Shown piece after piece: positions 10,017-23,312 of a stretch of 64,000 nucleotides of DNA; the stretch's first letter is position 1; each line of letters begins with the position of its first letter. Below the pieces are notes generated by a model, which saw only the letters and a list, made by a program, of their open reading frames with translations, searched no databases and was not told the DNA's origin. The position numbers and the translations under genes are program-made. Location: the NCBI GenBank assembly GCA_034509425.1, contig JAVTVJ010000011.1:7640001-7704000 (forward strand), given 5' to 3'. The DNA is from Eopsaltria australis. Its lineage: Eukaryota; Chordata; Aves; Passeriformes; Petroicidae.

Positions 10017-13000
10017 GTAAGAGATTCTTTCAAAGGAGATCATTGAATTTGTGTGTTTCATATTTCAGTCACCATTGTCTGATACCCAATTGCACATAAA
10101 GCATCTGGTGTAAGCAAAACTAATTTGGATCTTCTTTTGTAAAATGTTAGCTGGATTAAGGGATCAGGTAGCCTCTTTCCTTGTAAGAATCACTAGAGGG
10201 AACCATACTGTGAAAAAGAAAAAATAATTAGGACAGCAGAAAGTAGGCAACATGGATCTAGTAGGCAAATGTTCCTGTGTAAACTCAACCTATAAAATTA
10301 TATCAGTTTGCTTATCAAGCGAGCTTCTTTTGAAATTTAATAGCTACCTGTATTACACTGACTTTATCAACACCTGTGACTGTTATATTCTAGAAGTTTT
10401 CCAGCTCTTATGGGCTTGATTTCTTATCACATAGGCAAAAACATTATTATTCCAGAGCCAGTTCAGTGTTTGAAGTAATTCTGGAGGGAAAAGGCAACCT
10501 AAAGTAGTACTAGACTTCATCAAATGCAGGACGTATGGCTCGCATTTACAGTAGAATAGATACTAAAGAAGTTGCTAAAAGTATAACTGCTGGCCAAAGT
10601 CTGAAACATATTGCAAGGATTTAGGAGCTACTATAATCCAGATAATTAATAGTGAGCCACAAGAACATACCAAAATGTTAGATATTTTTAAATGCATTTA
10701 TATAGCAGATTTTTATTCTATAGAATAAAATTCTACTGAAATCTACTCTGAATTTTTTAAAAAGAGATTAATTCTTTTGCATGTTGGTAGCCATTATGTG
10801 AAATGACACATCACATGCAGATATTTGTGTTAGTTTGTATGATCTTCAGTAGATTTGGGTTTTTCTTCCCTGCACAATCAGAATGTACCCAGTATATTTT
10901 CAATCTCATGTCAGTTCTAGGGCTGAGAAAATCAAACATATAAAGAAAATAAAATTATTTTCCTGGAATGTTAGTCCTTATTACTGTGTAACTAAGAAAA
11001 CCGTAAAATGTTTTCATCACAATCAAACAACACACTGTTACTAAATTAGTTGGAAATTTTTGAAACATTTTGGCCCAGTATGTTTTTGTACTCTAGAGTG
11101 CTTCATACATTTGTAAAATATGATCTAACTTGCCATGTTTCTTAGTCCATTACACAGCTTGCTAAATCTGGGAAAATAATAAGCAAATATTAAGGAGTCT
11201 CTTATGCGTCTAAATCACACTCATTACAGAAGTACTCAGTACTTCTTTTCTTTCTATATGATATACTACTTATGTCCTTTATACTTCTACAGTATTATAA
11301 TGAAAATTTTCTGTCTTTCTCCTATAAGCCTTTGCACTCAATAGCTTAAAATTTACTCCACACAGCAAGAAAACAATGTAATGCTTTAAAATATATTTCC
11401 TATCCTTTATGAACATGAATCAAAATTACTACTTTCAGAGACAAATGGTAACACAGTATTACAATGAACCATTAATCTTCCCGTTCAGTCTTCAGAATTC
11501 CCTGTAGGCCCAGTTCCCACCACTGCCCTGAACTTGGGAACAGCAAAACTCCAACTGACTGCTCTGTTTCCTTTCCCTTTCAGGGAAGAGTAATACCCAA
11601 AATTTAAAAGTTTTTTTGAACACTTTATTTCTGAAAAAGAAAGTTGCAGATCTATGTGCTAACTTAGAATGTTTCTTATTTAGAAATATTCTATAGAGCT
11701 TGGAATAAATACGTAAGTAAAAACAGTGAAAAAGGTATTTCTGCATTTTTACTTTGGTTCTCGAAGACAAGAAGACAAAAATCTACTGAGGGATTACTCT
11801 GGTGATGAAAAAAATAGACGTATATTTCAGAACTGATATTATACTGGTCCCTGTATATTAAATGTTCAGACACCCTCTGAGGAGGAAGAACTATGTTTTT
11901 TGCATGGGTAAGCTTACTAGATCTTTCAAATTATATACTAATACTACATTTGTGTATGTCACAGGATGCAGAGGATAGAGTGAAGATGTAAACTGTGGAA
12001 ACATGAAATGATTTTTATATTTGAGACTTTTCTTCAATTAGTTGAAGTGTCAAGGACCTGTATTGAGACTAAGCAGTACCAAAACATGGATGGTCACAGG
12101 GATGGTCTGAAGATGTTAAAGAAAATGTACTCTTGAATATTGCAATAACTTTTGTCTACCACAAGGTGGTATAAAACTGTGGTGGTCTTCAGTACCAGAG
12201 ACTGATCCATACTCCTAGTCTGGATGTCATTCCCGTTGCGCTTTGTTGTGCTGTATCTCCTTAGTATCAGTGTGGCTGGAAAGCCAGGGTCCTACTGGAG
12301 GTACCCTGCTACCAAGTGGCAGAGAACCAATTGCTCTCTGTAAGGTGTAGGTTTTCAGAACAGTCTTTGAGCAGTGGCCCTGTAAGAAGTCTCCCCTGGC
12401 AGACCACTCCAAAAACTAGGTAGAGATTTGGGTCTGGATGAGTTTATCTTGTGCAAGAAATGGCCATTTCTGAATAATGTCAATACCAGGGACCTAAAAT
12501 GTGAGTCTTAATTGTGTTGAACTTACTCCAGAACAGAAGATTCAGAATCCCTTTTATGTAACAAAGGTCCTTGAAAGAGAGACCTGAAAGTAAAGTTGTT
12601 ATAAATGTAACACGTGCCCTCTAAATCACCAAAAGAATTACCTCTGAATTGTTGTATCATGAATTTAAACGTTTTTTTTTCATGTCAGAATCTGGTCCCA
12701 CATCCTCTGCAGCTGCAGAAAAATTCAAACCGGTTGTTTGGTTTTTTTCAGGTGTGCTTTTTAATTTTATTTTATTTTTTATTTATGCCTTCTGTCATCT
12801 ACAACAGCTGTAGATAGAGTAACACACCTGTTTCAGCCTGGAAAAACGAAGTGTGCTTTTGATTTTTTTGTCATACAAGACACTTGGTAAGTTTTCATGT
12901 GACGAATGCAGTTGCAGTGAAGCTGCAAGAGTAAAATAACAGATCAAAAGTATGAAGATTTTTTTACAACACAGTATTTGGCTGAAATAAGGTTGTATGT

Positions 13001-14837
13001 GGACTTCAGTATTTCTACTACTGAACTATTTTTGGTCAAGGAAAGCTCATGCTAAATAAAAATCCCAGATGATGCTTTTGTCATCATCTACTTGGTCATA
13101 CTTCTCAAAGATTGGTTAACATTTCATATTAATAATCTTCTGCTATGGCATATATGAGTATTAGATGTTAGGTCAGGAATGGTTGTTTTGAAGAATGCTA
13201 GGGTGAACTCCAGCTTCAGGAACTATCCCTGAAGAGAGAGATTTTTAAATTAAAATAAATAATAAGCAGCCCTTGTATTGAAAATTCCTGCCAAAGTTAC
13301 CCATAGAAAAGAAATAATGATTTTTTTAAAAACAAAAATACCAAGGAATACTAGCAAATAAGTTCTTATGCTCGTATACATGAATAAAAATGACATTTAC
13401 AGTAATATAATCTTATAAAGCAATTTTTAAAAGCATGCAATACAGTTCTTAATATAGGCTTTATTAACATTCTCATTCATATTTTATGTTTTGCAAAAAT
13501 TTAAAATTGGTTTAAAAATCTGTCTTTCTAAAGAAAAAAGGATGATTATATAAATATCACAGTTCAAAGGGGATGGTGACAGAACCATCTTTCACTACAT
13601 TTTTTAAATACTTTTTTTAAATGTTCTACGTTCAGTATGAGTTTCTATGTATTGTTTTAACATTTCTCTTTAAATTGTGAAGTCAGCCACATTTCTGTGT
13701 ACTGTATTGTATAAAATGACTGGCTAAAAATTTGGGATTTTTTGCAAGGAGAGAAATCTATGATCTCCTCAAAATGTAATATAAAATACCTTAGGAACTT
13801 TAGGAAACGTGAAACAGTGTCTAGCAAGCTGTTGTTGAATAAAATCTTTAAGGAAACTTCATATACAAAGCCAAAGATACAAAGCAGAAGCTGTTATTGA
13901 ATAATCCTAGTTCTTAGAAACCCAGGACTAAAAGGGGAAAGAGAAGAATGTTGTTTGACAACAAGTGCACTGCTCCTTGGTTACCGATACCTGTGGCTCA
14001 TTACTGAGCTGACAATGCTCTCTATTGTCATTTCTCTTTCCTCAGTCACGTAACAAGCCAAGACAGATCGCAGGTAGTTTCTCTGTAAATAAATCTATGG
14101 CCATAAACACTCTGTCTTGTTTTGTAGCCTTTCTTACCTGGTGTTGTATCTAATTTTTTCTTGAAGTAAGGAAATAAAATTTTTCCTTTCACTTAAGCTC
14201 CTTTCAAATTACTTGTTTCTTTGTGTTCTTTTTTTCCATGTATTCCTATTGATCTCTCTGACTGAACTCCTGATTGCCTTTCTTTCTTTTACCAAAAGGA
14301 GACAAACAGATTGAAGCATGGAACGTGAAAAAGGAGGCAGAAAAAAATGCAACCATTTGGTTCAGATTCTCGCCAAGGCAGTTAGAACCAACCAATTTAT
14401 TACATTTTCCTAGTCTTCCTCAATGACTATGGCTATTTTCCTAATTTCTTGTACAGTGTCAGTAACTATCCTTCTTTTATAGCTCAAGGATACTGTGAAG
14501 ATAAATGCCCTAAAAATTGTGAAATATCCTGATACTATCTCCTATAAGAGAAGCTGAATTAATTTCTGAGAAAGAGAAAAAATTGAAATGACTCATAAGT
14601 TTGGTTGTTTTAGAGGTTGCACTTTTGTAGTTTTATCTCAAGTGCTAATGGAATACACTTGTAGGACTTCAGCTGTGAAGATTTTTACAGCCTGTCTTAG
14701 CTCTTTCCTCATTCCCTCTGTTGGTTGCTGTAGATTGTATTCTTAGGCCCACACATCTGCTCAGCTAAATATTATGGAACATGGAACTTATTAGTCTTTA
14801 CTGATAAGAACAGTCTTTAGGGACCACTGACTGAAAA

Positions 14838-16424
14838 GACCAGGCTATATGAATGTTGGGAGAAAGACCTTCACTTGGTCAAGGAGAATTTGGTCAATGA
14901 ACACCAGAATAAACTTGACATCCACAACTCCATGGATCCTGATGGTATGCATCCACCGGTGTTGAGAGAATCTGTGGACGTCATAGTCAGGTCACTCATG
15001 TTCATCTTTGAAAGGTCATGACCATCAGGAGAGTTGCCTGAGGGATGGAAGAAAGCAAAAGTCACCCTGGTCTTCAAAAAAGGCCAAGGAGGACCCAGGG
15101 AACTCCAGGTCAGTCACCCTCACCTCAATCCCTGGAAAGGTGATGGAGTGCCTCATTCTGGAGGCCATCTCTGTCCACATGGATGACAGGAAGCTGATCA
15201 GGAGTAGTCAGTATGGATTCACTGAAGGTCAATCATGCTTGACCAACTTGACTGCCTCCTATGATGAAACAACTGCCTGGGTGGATGAGGGGAGAGCAGT
15301 GGGCATTGTCTACCTCAGCTTCAGCAAGGCTTTCGACACAACAATGTTGTGTCTCTCACAACATTCTCGTAGGCAAATTCAGGAAATGTGGACTGGATGA
15401 GTGGACAGTGAGGTGTATTGAGAACTGGCTGAATCAGAGAGTCACAATCAGTGGGACAGAGTCCAGATGGAGGTCTGTCACTACTGGCGTTCCCCAGAGT
15501 TCTATACTGGGCCCAGTACTGTTTAACTTGTTCATCAATGACTTGGAGAAAGTAGCGGATGCTTCCTCAGCAAGTTCACTGATGGCACAAAAGCAGGAGG
15601 AGTGGCTGATACCTCAGAGAGTTGTGTGGTGCTTCGGAGGGACATCAACATGTTGAAGAGATGGGAAGAGAAGAACCTCTGAAATTCAAAAATGGCAAAT
15701 GAAGGTTCTTCGCCTGGGAAATAATAACCCCAGGTACCAGTACAGCCTGGGAGCCAACCTGCTGAAAGGGTCCTGGGAGTGCTGGCGGACAACAAGCTGT
15801 TCATGAGCCAGCAGTGTGGTTGTGGAGCAAAGAAGGCCAAGGGAATCTTGGGGTGCATCAGGAAGAGCATTGCCAGAAGGTCAAGGGAGGGGATCCTGCC
15901 CCTCTACTCAGCTATATGTGGCATCCTAGTGAGGCCACATCTGGAGTGCTGTGTCCAGTTCTGGGCTACTCGGTACAAGAGAGACCTAGAGTTCCTGGAA
16001 CAAGGTGCTATTATGTTTAAGGGACTGGAGCACCTGTCTTGGGATAGTTGGAGGTGGGCCTGTTTAGCCTGGAGAAGACTAAGAGGGCACCTTGTCAATG
16101 TATATGAGTATCTGAAAGGTGGATGTCAAGTGGATGGAGCCAGACTCTTCTTGGTGGTGCCAACCACTAGGACAAGAGGCAATGGGCAGAAACTGACTCA
16201 CAGGATGTTCCACCTGAACATGTGAAAGGACTTCTTTACTGTGCCAGTGATGGTGCACTGGAACAGATTGCCCAGACAGACTGTGGAATCTCCCTCACTG
16301 CAAATTTTCAGGAACCTTGTGGACATGATCCTGTGCCATGTGCTGTCAGACGACTCTTCTTGAGCAGGAAGGTTGGACCAGATAATCCACTGTGGTGCCT
16401 TCCAACCTTACCCATTCTGTAGAT
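14838..16424 (+). mobile_element. CR1 LINE, 5'-truncated, about 1.6 kb
   Basis: This is the avian CR1 non-LTR retrotransposon, which moves through an RNA copy using its own endonuclease and reverse transcriptase. The copy begins upstream of the RT domain and runs to the CR1 3' end, ccttccaacc...cccattctgtag, at 16424. Its phrase order matches the CR1 consensus closely: a 'Pro-Asp-Gly-Met-His' stretch near 14940, 'LTSIPGKVME' near 15120, 'AFDT' near 15330, 'VPQ..ILGPVLFNLFINDL' near 15490, and the C-terminal '[18 protein letters not shown]' near 15830. Frameshifts and stops break it. CR1 copies are usually 5'-truncated and lack clear target-site duplications; I see none here. A long T-rich tract starts right after its 3' end. 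Confidence 0.93.
15008..16225 (+). pseudogene. Broken CR1 ORF2 (reverse transcriptase and C-terminal region)
   Basis: Pieces of the CR1 ORF2 protein lie in at least three frames. Frame 1 (15008-15400) carries the RT fingers and motif A, read as YLSFSKAFDT, where the catalytic Asp expected in the LDFSKAFD block is Ser (codon 15317-15319). Frame 2 (from 15261) carries motif B as GVPQSSILGP, normally GVPQGSVLGP. The FADD metal-binding motif (motif C) is present in yet another frame as FTDG (15575-15586), with its second Asp lost. The C-terminal part is open at 15779-16225. The copy cannot encode an active enzyme. Confidence 0.9.
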
Positions 16425-16429
16425 TTACA

Positions 16430-18590
16430 TTATTTTTATTTTACATTTTATTTTTTATTTCAATTTACCTTAATTTAAAAAATATTTTACTTTTTTAACC
16501 TTCGTTTTGTTTACTTTTTACTTCCTTTTTACTGTATTGTGTTTTGCTTTACTTTTTTGTTTTAATTTTCTTTACTTAGGTTTGATATTTTTATTTATTT
16601 TTAAAATTTTTTTTGGTTTTATCAGTATGTTTTAACATTAGGCCTTCTTGTTTGAAGTTCTTTCTTTACTTTTTTCTTTGGTTCAATTACTTTTACTTAC
16701 AGGGGTTTTATATTGGGATTTTATATTTTATTTGTGTTTCGTTGTTTACTTTCAAATACTTTGTCGGTTTTTTGGCTTTTTATTATATTGTACTTTGTTT
16801 TATATATTAGTATTATATATTGTTTTGTTCTGGATTTTATGCTAGGATTTTACATTGGGGTATATGTTGAGATCCTTCTGTGGTGGTTTTGCATTTTTAA
16901 GGTAGACTTAAAATTTTGTTTGGAATTTTGTTGTTTATTTTGGTTTACTTTGTTGGTTTTCTTTGTTTTACATTGTTTTACTTCTGGGATTTTTATTGTT
17001 TTATGTTTTACATTGGGTTTTATATTTTAATTTAGTTTATTTTTGTTTATTTTGGTATGTTTTTCTTTTTGTTCAGTGTCATTGTAGAGTTTATGCTGTT
17101 TTATGTTGGGGTTCTGCTTTTTCTGGGTTTCTGTTAATTTATCCTGTGTTTATTTTGGTTAAATTTAATAGGCTGTTTTAGTGTGTTTACTTTTTTTTTT
17201 TTTAAATTTTAGTTTTACATTTATTTTTTTTCTTCTAGGGGCTTACTTTGGGGTGTTACATTGAGGTTGTAGGTTAGTTCTTTTCTTTTACTTTGGTTTA
17301 TGTTTTGGGTTTTTGTTAAATATTTTTCTATTTCTGTTTGATTAATTTTGTGCTTTACATTGGGGACCTTTTTTGTTTACTTTGGTGTTTCATTTCTGTT
17401 AGACTTTTTTAGGGATTTTCTTTTGTTTACCTTTCATTTCCTGATGGGGTTTAATTGAGTTTTCTGTTGGGATTTTACTTTTTGTTTGTTTTATTCTGTT
17501 TCAGTTGTTTGGGTTTTTAATTTTTATTTTATTTTCAGTTTGGGTTTGTTTATTTTTTGTTCTTGGTTTTTATTATTTTTTGTTTACCTTATTTCTTGGT
17601 TTTATTTTGGTATTTTTATTATTTATTTTACTTTTTTATTTTTGCGTAACATTAGGGTTAATTTTTGGGGTTTTATGTTGAGATTCTACTTTGGTGTTCT
17701 ATATTAGGGTTCTACTTTTTGCCTAATTTATTGTTTTCCACCTTGATTTACATTAGTTTGGTATGCTCTTTTTTACTTCTGGTTTTTTTTGTTGTTGTTT
17801 TTCATGTGGGTTTTTTTGTTTTGATTTGTTTTGATTTTTTTTTTTTGCTTTTTTGTTTTGTTTTCCATAAGAGGTTTACTTTTTGGTTGTTGACTTGTTT
17901 TCTTTGGCTTATTTGGTTTACTGTTTGAGTACTTTTATTTTTTGTTTTCCTTTTGGCTTGATTTAATTTGTATTTCTTTTACATTGGGTTTCACAATTTG
18001 GGTTTTTTTCATTTAATTTGAGTTACTTTGGATTACTTTTTATTTTTTATTTTTCTTTTCCGTTGGAGTTTTACTTCTTGGGGTTTTTATGTTATATATT
18101 GGGTTTTATATTGGGGTTTAATGTTGAGTTTTATGTGGAGGGTTATTTTTGGTTTTTTTTTAATTTTTATTTCCTTTGGTTTACATGGGGTTTTTTATTA
18201 TTTTTTTTTCTTTTTTTAAAATGTTTTATGCATTGTTTTACATTGGGGTTCTACATTGTATTTGTTAAGGGTTTTCAACTTTTTTTTATTTTGAATTTTT
18301 CATTTTTTGTTGTGCCTTGGTTTTTGTATTATTATGCCTTATGTTACAGTCTTGTATTAGGGTTTCAGATTTGGAGTTTTGGGTTTTTGTTGTTGTATTT
18401 GTTTACTTTGGTTTTCTTTGGTTTATTTTGGTTTTGTGTTCTGTTTTTCTTTGGTTTATCTTGGTTTCCTAGGTATGGTATGTTGGCTTTAGGGTGGTTT
18501 TTTTGTTTGTTAATTCCACATTTTTAATTTTTAATTTACTTTTGTTGACTTTACTTTTAAATTTACTTTACTTTTATTGTCTTACCTGTA
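16430..18590. repeat. T-rich, strand-asymmetric degenerate repeat tract
   Basis: About 2.1 kb in which T makes up most of the plus strand (57-65% in three 60-base lines I counted), G is next, and A and C are scarce. It is not a simple homopolymer. Related words recur with irregular spacing: ttttacattgggg, ttttatgttggggttc, gggttctacttt, tttactttggttta and ttatattggggttt. This suggests an old tandem array built from a unit of roughly 10-20 bases that has diverged strongly. It begins a few bases after a CR1 3' end and stops shortly before another CR1 3' end. Open frames rich in Phe, Leu and Tyr run through it, but these follow from TTT and TTA codons and are not genes. I do not recognise it as a named avian satellite. 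Confidence 0.7.
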
Positions 18591-18739
18591 TTGATAAGTA
18601 ACCAATTCAAACTTGGATACTGAGATTCTTTCTGCAGAGTTTAGAGTCCTCCATATATCTGAACTAACTTTTTCTTCCAAAATTTCTAAATCCACACCTG
18701 CAGATGTATCATGCAAGAGCTTTTGACCTAAAGGTGAAT

Positions 18740-18836
18740 ATTTCACCATGCGTTGGTTTGTCTAAGACAGAGGTTAAACTTCATAATCTTCAATTTTTTT
18801 TCCAAACTAAACAATTCTATGGTTCTATGATTCTAA
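18740..18836 (+). mobile_element. CR1 3'-end fragment
   Basis: The stretch ends with ttccaaactaaacaattctatggttctatgattct, which is the CR1 3' end followed by copies of the ATTCTATG-type terminal repeat. The preceding 60 bases (gaggttaaacttcataatcttcaa) correspond loosely to the 'ggttggactagatgatctt' region of CR1. It marks the far boundary of the T-rich tract. Confidence 0.75.
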
Positions 18837-21800
18837 GACCTGAATACTATTAAAATCTTCATCGAAAGAAGAGCTGTAGTGCCCATAGCCGTTGCTGATT
18901 CTACTGTCAGGGTTTTAAATTAGCTTCCAGCCAGTATTCTTCACCTTCCAATAGCAATTACATGACAAAACAGAGACTTGCACATATGCAGCCATAATTC
19001 TTTTAGGATTGCCTTCTCTTCATATATGAGAAGATCTTTCTACCTGAAGGATTGCTAGGAACATCTTTGGAAAATGTGGAGAGTTCACGAAAATAACGCT
19101 GTCAGTAAAAATGGGTACTGAAGAAGTGACCAGGCTTTTTTGTGGCATTCTTTTCTACCTTGTGCTTGTAAATCTTTCTGCAAGAGTTTTACTCATCATG
19201 AGTCTGTGGCTGAATTTTAAGCTTATACTTCACTTTTGGCTCTAAATTAAAATTTGGATTTCTTTTTTATTTTGTAATTTCCTGAAACTGCAATCCATTT
19301 TCAGTACAGACTATTACATATTTTAATATTCTTCAGAATAGCACTCCAGGGTCTTCTTTTGTATCACAGACACACAACAAGAGTACCACAAATGAGGCAT
19401 CATTGACCAGGTTTTATGCTTTTCGTTGCCATTTTGCAAAAATGCTAAATTATTCAATGTTGTCTTGGCCTTTTCCATAAATGCTGACAGCCCACAATTT
19501 CCTCTTCCACTTTTTAAGTATCACATTTTTTTACAGTAGTCTATAAACTACGTCGTTAATCAGATAGTGTAAAATCCAATTAGAGACATTAGAATCCAGA
19601 AATACAAGTGTTAAGGAATTTATTTCTTGATTGACAAGAAAGCCAAATAGACTCATCTATTTAGAATCTTAGCAACAATTAGCTGCCTTAGTTTCATTTA
19701 TTGTGACATAAAAAATCTGGTTTATTGAGAGCTCTATTGAATAAGATTTCTATGATATGCACCATGAGAAAATATCTTCAAACTAAAATGATTGTTTTGC
19801 TGTAATAAATTGAACCATATGTACACTATGTTATTCAATCCTTTTTCTTCAAGGCATAAATTGATATTAAAGAACATTTAAGTCATAACACATGGTTATC
19901 CAGGCATGAACGAGGCAATAACCCATATAAGTTGTCAAGGTGAAGCCAAAGCATTTATTAGAGGTTTGTGTTGTTTTTGAAAAGTGCACGGTTGGATAAA
20001 CATGGATTAGTGCTATTATGCTGCTACGATGACTCAAGTGTGTTTTTACAGTGTCAGTAATTTTTATGTTTAAAAATCACTGGTGCAGTATATTAGCTAT
20101 AATTTATGTTTATCATCTTGTGTACTCTAATAGGTTTCAACAAACCATTTAACACTTCAGCTTGTGCATATACATTACTTAATAGGTATTTATCTTAAAA
20201 AAGAGATACTTAAACGGGACTTTCAAAGCTTGCAACTGCATGCTAAGAGCAAATACTGCAGTCAGGCACATTAACTTTTTTTCCTCTGGTCTGCATTTAA
20301 CTTTGAACAGTGTGACCACACAATTTCTTTGTACATTTTGTCCTAACCAGAGCAAGAAAGATATATCATCTCTAAACCCCATCAGCCTGAATGACATCGA
20401 AGTCCCTGACATGAAGTGTCCGTCACACTTACTAAGTAGAGTAGATGTGATAAAGCCTACGCAGCTGAAAATGCCAATAAGTTCCTGTCATCAGAGGTTG
20501 CCCTTTCAGGATAGCGTAGGACTTTGTGCTTTCCTAGTCAAAGGATATTGCTAATAGCAGACTCTATTTTTTTTTTTTTTTTTTTATTTTGCTATTCTGT
20601 TTTGGTATCTTGGCTTGCTTAGTTTTGAAAATCAGTTACTCTTTCTCATAACTCTCAACACTTGGCTTGGGGAGCAACCTCATCTCAATAAAAGAGTTAG
20701 GGTTGGCAAAAGAGAAAACTGAAGTAAAAGCTTCACTTAGGGAGGGCTTTTAGATGGCAGTGGATGAGTTGCATATAATTTATGATACTGTTGAGTGCTT
20801 CCAACAACATGTTGCTTATTACATGGGTTGTGCTAATGGTAACTTTCTGTTCTAGACAGTCTAGGTTTGAATGACTGGTGTTCAGTGCTTCCATAAAAGA
20901 GATTGATGGCAATTTATAAATCGTCACACTGGTCTTTCCTTGGGGATAGAGCTCTCCTACAGTTTCCTGAAGTTAGATTTTAGTCAGTATTTGCAGAAAA
21001 AAAAAAACCAAACAAATACTGCTGTAAATTCTGTTTACTGATCTCATAAAATGCCTGATTCCTTCACTAGTGAGGTCATTTCAGAGGAGGAAAAGGAGTT
21101 GATGCAGAACCCTGAGATTATGGACATGCTGATCTGGTTCATAATAGATTTTTTAGAAAGAGGTTATCAGTTCTCCTGACTCAGTCAAGCATATCTGTTG
21201 GCTGAGTTGGCAAATAGGGAGGATTTATTACTCATATGGGAATAATTGACCAAGATGGACTACTTGTTATTGCAGACTACTTTTCTGGAGTAACCTCTTT
21301 CTTAAACATAATTAAAGAAATATTGGTATAATTTAAAGAACATCCCTTAGTGCCTACAAACAGATAACTTATTCAAATTTAATTTTTATGGAAGTACATT
21401 TAAAAGATTTAGATTTCAATTGATATCTGTAATAATTACAAATGCATAGAAATTAGTTTTTCTTTAATATTCACTTTTTTAATAGTGGACTACTAAAATG
21501 CTGCATCTTACTTTTCATTACACTTAAACAACACATGCTATTTTCAGTTCTTGAGAATACACATTTACAACACTCTTCGGGAAAATGTACTGCTTGCTTC
21601 CATGTCAGGCATCATGCAAGTTTATTCAGTTGATATTTTTAGCAGTTTTGATGTTCTGTGCAGTTGGTGATGCAGTGTAGTCCGTGTTTGATGTGTTTCC
21701 TGGAAGCATTACTTATTTTGTTGCAGAACTCCCTGCAGACCACATGGGAGTGTGGTTCCATTTTACAAGGTACTATACAAAAGCATCATTGAAGAGTGTT

Positions 21801-22875
21801 CCTGCCCCAGGGAACTTACAGTTTTACCATTACATATTTAGAAAGAATTGAAAGCGTGATGTTTTCCCCGGTAAACAGGGACAAGGAAGTCAGAACTATA
21901 TTTTTTGTGAAGGTCTGTACTGTGTCTTTCATTGTTCATTTTTTGTCCAGTTTAAGAAAGAGTGATTTCATATATCACAACAGAAGTAAGGAAGACACTT
22001 TGGAGCAAAACTGATGCTATCATCCTCATGCTGACGTCTTTTCACTTTCCACAGCAAAAGTCTTACAACCTTTCTCTGGGGAAGAGAGTGCAGATCCTTG
22101 CTAGTACTGCTGTCTCATCTGGAAGGCTTTTGAAAGCTGCTTTAAATCCTGTGCAAAAATTCTGAGGCTTTTCTGTGAATGAGGATGCTGCAAAGGCCAA
22201 CTGTTGTGCATGGCATGGAAGGCCCTTAGCAGAGGGCTGAGCTGTCACAAGGACATAAGGGCAGGTTCATCACTGGATAAGGTGGGTCAGAAGTTGACAT
22301 GATGGCCAACGAGTTCACTCATCAACCCAATTATCAGGCAAACTGATAATCAAATGCATTTATCAAGTTCATTGCTATTGTCAATCTTAAAATTATGTAT
22401 GGTATTAGCAAATCTCTTATTTTTTTTTTCTCTGCTGATGGTAATGGCTATTGCAATTGGCTGCATTGTCATAGTGATTTTCTACTCACTCTCTGATGAA
22501 AACTCTTTTCTTTTTCTGGTCATGTTGGTAGCCATAGGAGTAATGGAGAAAGATCCCATCATGTTTTCTGCAGTTGTCCCCCAAAGGCCTCTGATGATAC
22601 CAGCTCCTTACATGGCTGTCTCAGGAAACATTGTCCTCTTTCTGCCCCTGTGACCCTTTAAAGTAGACTCTTATCTATAGAAAGATAAACAAAACAGATA
22701 TAGTTGAAAGTCATGGAGAAATGAAACGATGAGGCAGCAAGGTTGCCTTATTTTTCATTACTCACTGGAAGTACCTTTCACATTGTCAAGGTGCCCCAAG
22801 TGGATTTATGTTTCAAACATACAGTTAAACCCCCTACGTCTAAAGGTTCTGTCTAGTCAGAACTCCATGGTTCAG
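18837..22875. other. Unique non-coding DNA, no gene recognised
   Basis: No gene or clear transposon. The interval 19930-20130 is AT-rich without simple repeats and could be a conserved non-coding element. A plus-strand frame of 104 codons (20240-20554) and a 99-codon frame with two hydrophobic stretches (22354-22653) are open but match no family I know and lack recognisable splice or promoter context. A run of about 23 T at 20568-20590 is a simple-sequence tract. Confidence 0.55.
20568..20590. repeat. Poly-T run
   Basis: An almost uninterrupted run of about 23 T. It might be the reverse-strand tail of a retroposed RNA, but the sequence to its right shows no recognisable transcript, so it is listed as simple sequence. 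Confidence 0.8.
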
Positions 22876-23312
22876 CAAGGATGTTGAGAAATTGGAGAAG
22901 AGCCAGAAGAAACTTCTTAATGTGGCTCAGGTTCTCATGTATATGGCCTATTGGGATAGGCTGAGGGATTTGGTTTTATTTATTCTGGTGGAGTGGTTGC
23001 TAAAGGGAAATTCAGCTGAAGCCTACAGCTACTTGAATGAATTGATAAACATGGAGCTGTTCTTGGTCCTGACAAATAATGTGGCAAGGAGAAAGACTCA
23101 TATGCAGCAGTTTGGAAAGTTCCATCTCAACATTAAGAAAATGTCTCAGTGGATGTGGAATAATGCTTTCCCAAAGACCATGGGATCTTCATCCTTGAAG
23201 GTTTTCAAGGCAGGAAGGTAAAGACATGGCTGACCTGATCATGTGTGGGCAACAATCCCACTCTGAAGGGAACATTGTACTAGATGACACCCAGGTGCTT
23301 TCAGGCAGCATA
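22876..23312 (+). mobile_element. Old, diverged CR1 3' fragment
   Basis: The order of phrases follows the CR1 3' region: gttgagaaattggagaagagccagaag, then gataggctgaggga, then ctacagctacttgaatga, then gtggcaaggagaaagac, then ttccatctcaacattaagaaaatg, then ccttgaaggttttcaaggcagg, and finally actagatgacac. Divergence is clearly higher than in the copies at 14838 and 51880, so this is an older subfamily, similar to CR1 types shared with turtles and crocodilians. One frame is open from 22892 to 23221, which is chance in a diverged repeat. The terminal octamer repeat is not seen. Confidence 0.75.

Larger units (their letters stand above)
7753..14837. other. Unique non-coding DNA, no gene recognised
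   Basis: No gene or transposon is recognised. The part from 7753 to about 9000 is less AT-rich than the rest but has no coherent reading frame. A 12-bp perfect hairpin lies at 9591-9620 and an exon-like segment at 9896-10016. From about 13430 to 13760 the sequence is very AT-rich with few simple repeats, the texture often seen in conserved non-coding elements, but this cannot be tested without an alignment. Confidence 0.55.

Noticed and set aside
18018..18527. 169-codon hydrophobic open frame (and similar frames from 16613 on)
   Set aside because: It lies inside the T-rich tract; the Phe/Leu/Tyr-rich 'membrane protein' follows from TTT, TTA and TAT codons, and several frames are open at once.
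16430..18590. G-quadruplex cluster
   Set aside because: GGGG runs exist but are too far apart and rarely come in groups of four within a short span.
20568..20590. Poly-T as the tail of a reverse-strand processed pseudogene
   Set aside because: The sequence to the right shows no recognisable transcript and no target-site duplication.
22354..22653. 99-codon frame with two apparent membrane segments
   Set aside because: Sequence is T-rich, there is no family likeness, no splice or promoter context, and hydrophobic frames are expected in such composition.
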